In this document: positions 62,212-64,000 of the stretch, piece after piece
How the letters are laid out: each line of letters begins with the position of its first letter
Numbering within the stretch: position 1 is the first letter of the stretch
Source: Deltaproteobacteria bacterium
GTDB lineage: Bacteria > Desulfobacterota > GWC2-55-46
Length of the DNA: 64,000 bases
Direction of reading: 5' to 3'
NCBI GenBank assembly: GCA_019912665.1
Contig: JAIOIE010000020.1
Coordinates: forward strand, 1-64,000
Position numbers and translations under genes: made by a program
Notes under the pieces: generated by a model
The model's input: the letters and a program-made list of their open reading frames with translations, nothing else
The model's database searches: none
What the model was told of the DNA's origin: nothing

Positions 62212-62380
62212 CCCCGGCGGACCGTTTGATTTAAAAAAAAGAGAAAAGGTTCAGTGTTCCTGAACGGATTTACTGTGCGGCCAGAAATGGCGGTAAGGGC
62301 TTAAAATGCTGGACAATGGCGCTGTTACAGGCTATTTTTTAGAGACGCCCTGATGTCCTGAGGCCCTATCCTTAGCTCCG

Positions 62381-63061
62381 GTGTTTGATGTGAAAAGGGT
62401 AAAAAAGTCAGCCAAGATACTGTTTCTCCTTTCTGCCGCCTTCCTCCTTGCGACCATGTTCACACCCATCCCTAACATGCTTGCAAGGCCGCTCATCGTA
62501 AACGGGCCCGTACTCAATGAGGCCGGCCTTATAGCCGTCCTTGGCGGAGGCGCTTACCCGAACGGCGCCCTTGGATCGGCATCCAATGAAAGGCTCATAA
62601 AAGGGGTCCTCCTCTATAAGCGTGGCCATGCCAAAAAGATAGTCTTTACAGGCGGCATGGTGCATGGCGCTTTTGGGAAGCTAGGGAATACCGTCCTCGG
62701 CGCGCGCCCGGCAGAGCCCCTGCCCGAGGCCTCCATCATGGGCGCGATAGCCCGCGAATTCGGCATACCGACTGAAGACATGGCAGTCGATCAGGGCTCG
62801 TTAAACACCTACGAGAACCTGAGGTTCGTAAAGGCCTACATGGAGGATAACGGGCTCAAGACGGTCATGATAGTCACCTCGCCGACGCACATGAGGAGGG
62901 CTTCACTCGTCGCTCAAAAGCTCGGGCTTATCTATATCTCCGCTCCGGTCGAGGACAATACACCTTATCGCACCTCTGCGATAGACAGGCTGGCCCTCAC
63001 GCGCGAGGTCATGTGGGAGTATCTGGGGATAGCGCTATACAGGATGTATGGATACGTTTGA
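62381..63061 (+). CDS. YdcF/SanA-type DUF218 membrane-associated protein
   Basis: 226 residues from GTG 62381 (a GTG at 62390 is also possible). N-terminal membrane segment (ILFLLSAAFLLATMFTPIP), then the DUF218 domain with LIAVLGGGAYPNG, KKIVFTGGM, SLNTYENLRFVK and IVTSPTHMRRAS. Members are linked to envelope biogenesis and barrier function; the reaction is unclear. It is divergent from the hydrogenase genes. Confidence 0.85.
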   Translation: MFDVKRVKKSAKILFLLSAAFLLATMFTPIPNMLARPLIVNGPVLNEAGLIAVLGGGAYPNGALGSASNERLIKGVLLYKRGHAKKIVFTGGMVHGAFGKLGNTVLGARPAEPLPEASIMGAIAREFGIPTEDMAVDQGSLNTYENLRFVKAYMEDNGLKTVMIVTSPTHMRRASLVAQKLGLIYISAPVEDNTPYRTSAIDRLALTREVMWEYLGIALYRMYGYV

Positions 63062-63088
63062 TTAACGATTGGAAATTCAAACCACATC

Positions 63089-63200
63089 GGCTTCTCAAGA
63101 TGCAAGGAGTCGAAAAATGAGAATGAGACCGTACTTTTATTGTACGCCGCAGTGACGAATTTTGAAGACGACGCAGCAGATTGGGCTTTTTGAGCAGCCG
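63089..63200. repeat. Interspersed palindromic repeat family R1, copy 2 (diverged)
   Basis: Roughly 112 bp. It matches copy 1 (25144-25266) in reverse orientation: the right end GGCTTTTTGAGCAGCC (63184-63199), the middle GTACTTTTATTGTACGCCG and the CATTCTC segment correspond. Ends and length are approximate. It abuts the stop codon of the AEC transporter gene at 63201. Confidence 0.65.
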
Positions 63201-64000
63201 CTACATTATCCAGAGGAGCAGAACCGGCGTCGTAAAGACACTAACGAGGGTCGAAAGGGCGACTGTGGACGCCACTAGGTCGCTATTCACCTGGTACCTG
63301 TGGCTTACTACGAAGTTTATGACAGCGGCCGGCATCCCGGATGACAGGAGTATGATCTGCTGATTAAGCCCCTCTATGCCGAATAGGCTTACGACACCCC
63401 ACGCCACGGCAACCCCGCCTCCTATCCTTATCGCCGTCCCGGCAAGCGATATCCCGGGATAGGCGAGCCTGGCCGAGTAGAGCCGGTATCCGAGGGCCAC
63501 CTGCATTATGGGTATGGTCGCCGCGCCGAGCATGTCGAAGGTAGTTAAGAGCGGCTCGGGCATTCTCACTTCCGCGACATTAAGGGCTATGGCCAGGACC
63601 GCCGAGTAGATTAGCGGGAGCCTGAACATTTCCGAGAGCCCGCCCTTGCCCTTTGCAATATATATTCCCAGAGAATAGACGAGTATGCTGATGGCTATGT
63701 AGTAGAGTATGGCCACCGAAAGCCCCTCGGGCCCGAAGGCCAGGAGCGCGAGCGGGAAGGACATGTTCCCCGAGTTCATGAACATGGCAGGGAGGTAAAA
63801 GCCCCGGAGGTCCTCTCTCTTTATGGCCTTCAGGTACAGGAACGCGAGCACGCCAGTGCCCAAAACCACGACGAGCGCAGAGAGCGAGACGACCGCAAGG
63901 TCGGCAATGACGAGTTTCTTATGCGAAAGAGAGGATACGACCAGGGCCGGGATGGTCAGGTACAAAAGGACGTCTATTATGGGCTCGAGGCTTATCTTCC
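63201..64000 (-). CDS. AEC-family permease, 5' part outside window
   Basis: The open frame runs to the window edge, coding the last 266 residues or so. It includes KISLEPIIDVLLYLTIPALVVSSL, YLPAMFMNSGNMSFPLALLAFG and the C-terminal LLSSGMPAAVINFVVSHRY segment. This is the auxin efflux carrier (AEC) family of anion or dicarboxylate permeases with about ten membrane segments. The start is not in the window. The substrate is unknown. Confidence 0.88.
   Translation of the reverse strand, partial: KISLEPIIDVLLYLTIPALVVSSLSHKKLVIADLAVVSLSALVVVLGTGVLAFLYLKAIKREDLRGFYLPAMFMNSGNMSFPLALLAFGPEGLSVAILYYIAISILVYSLGIYIAKGKGGLSEMFRLPLIYSAVLAIALNVAEVRMPEPLLTTFDMLGAATIPIMQVALGYRLYSARLAYPGISLAGTAIRIGGGVAVAWGVVSLFGIEGLNQQIILLSSGMPAAVINFVVSHRYQVNSDLVASTVALSTLVSVFTTPVLLLWIM

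Noticed and set aside
1..64000. CRISPR arrays
   Set aside because: No series of regularly spaced direct repeats was seen; the repeats found are single palindromic elements.

Overview
This is a 64 kb stretch of a GC-rich bacterial chromosome. The complete S10-spc-alpha ribosomal superoperon (with adk-map-infA inside it), a zinc form of every ribosomal protein that has one (S4, S14, L24, L36), a cytoplasm-facing nitrate reductase, an MvhGA-like [NiFe] hydrogenase, rubrerythrin and dispersed palindromic repeats together suggest a respiratory anaerobe or facultative anaerobe of the deltaproteobacterial (Desulfobacterota-like) or Nitrospirota type. That assignment is an inference from gene content; the sequence alone does not name a species.

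Layout. 1-16.1 kb (+): end of tuf, then rpsJ through rplQ in the usual order, closed by a strong terminator. 16.1-27.3 kb: housekeeping genes on both strands. These are an HU-family protein, a lipoprotein plus GAF-GGDEF cyclase, pabB-pabC, ispG, a HIT protein, a large membrane glycosyltransferase-like protein, a zinc alcohol dehydrogenase and an ABC-F ATPase. 27.3-44.4 kb (+): a nitrate respiration region. It starts with a 560 bp regulatory gap that holds two identical-core palindromes and a near-consensus sigma-54 promoter. Two tandem usp-narK units follow, then narC-like cytochrome c-narG-narH-narJ-narI and a third, unusual NarK. A tail of small accessory genes follows (68-residue membrane protein, Cys-rich DUF2769-like protein, unknown 167-residue protein, hemerythrin-domain protein).

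44.5-47.2 kb (-): a NosD-like beta-helix protein with a small membrane protein, radC, a small ORF and tRNA-Ala(GGC). 47.4-54.6 kb (+): a second HU paralogue, then nrdR-ribD-ribE-ribBA-ribH-nusB, then a sugar aminotransferase and a UDP-glucuronate decarboxylase pair behind a perfect-consensus promoter. 54.7-64 kb: a small membrane protein/cytochrome b/cytochrome c operon, DUF488, an MscS channel, rubrerythrin, Hsp20, an MvhGA-type hydrogenase pair with no partner genes nearby, a YdcF protein and a truncated AEC transporter.

How the genes fit together: NarGHI with its assembly chaperone NarJ and a membrane cytochrome c would carry out respiratory nitrate reduction (or, in principle, nitrite oxidation), fed by three NarK-type carriers. 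The hemerythrin, Cys-rich and Usp proteins are plausible stress or nitrogen-oxide accessory functions. The hydrogenase probably works with a heterodisulfide-reductase-like or other partner encoded elsewhere. Two families of palindromic interspersed repeats, two copies each, lie between genes. No CRISPR array, integrase, transposase gene or prophage was seen.
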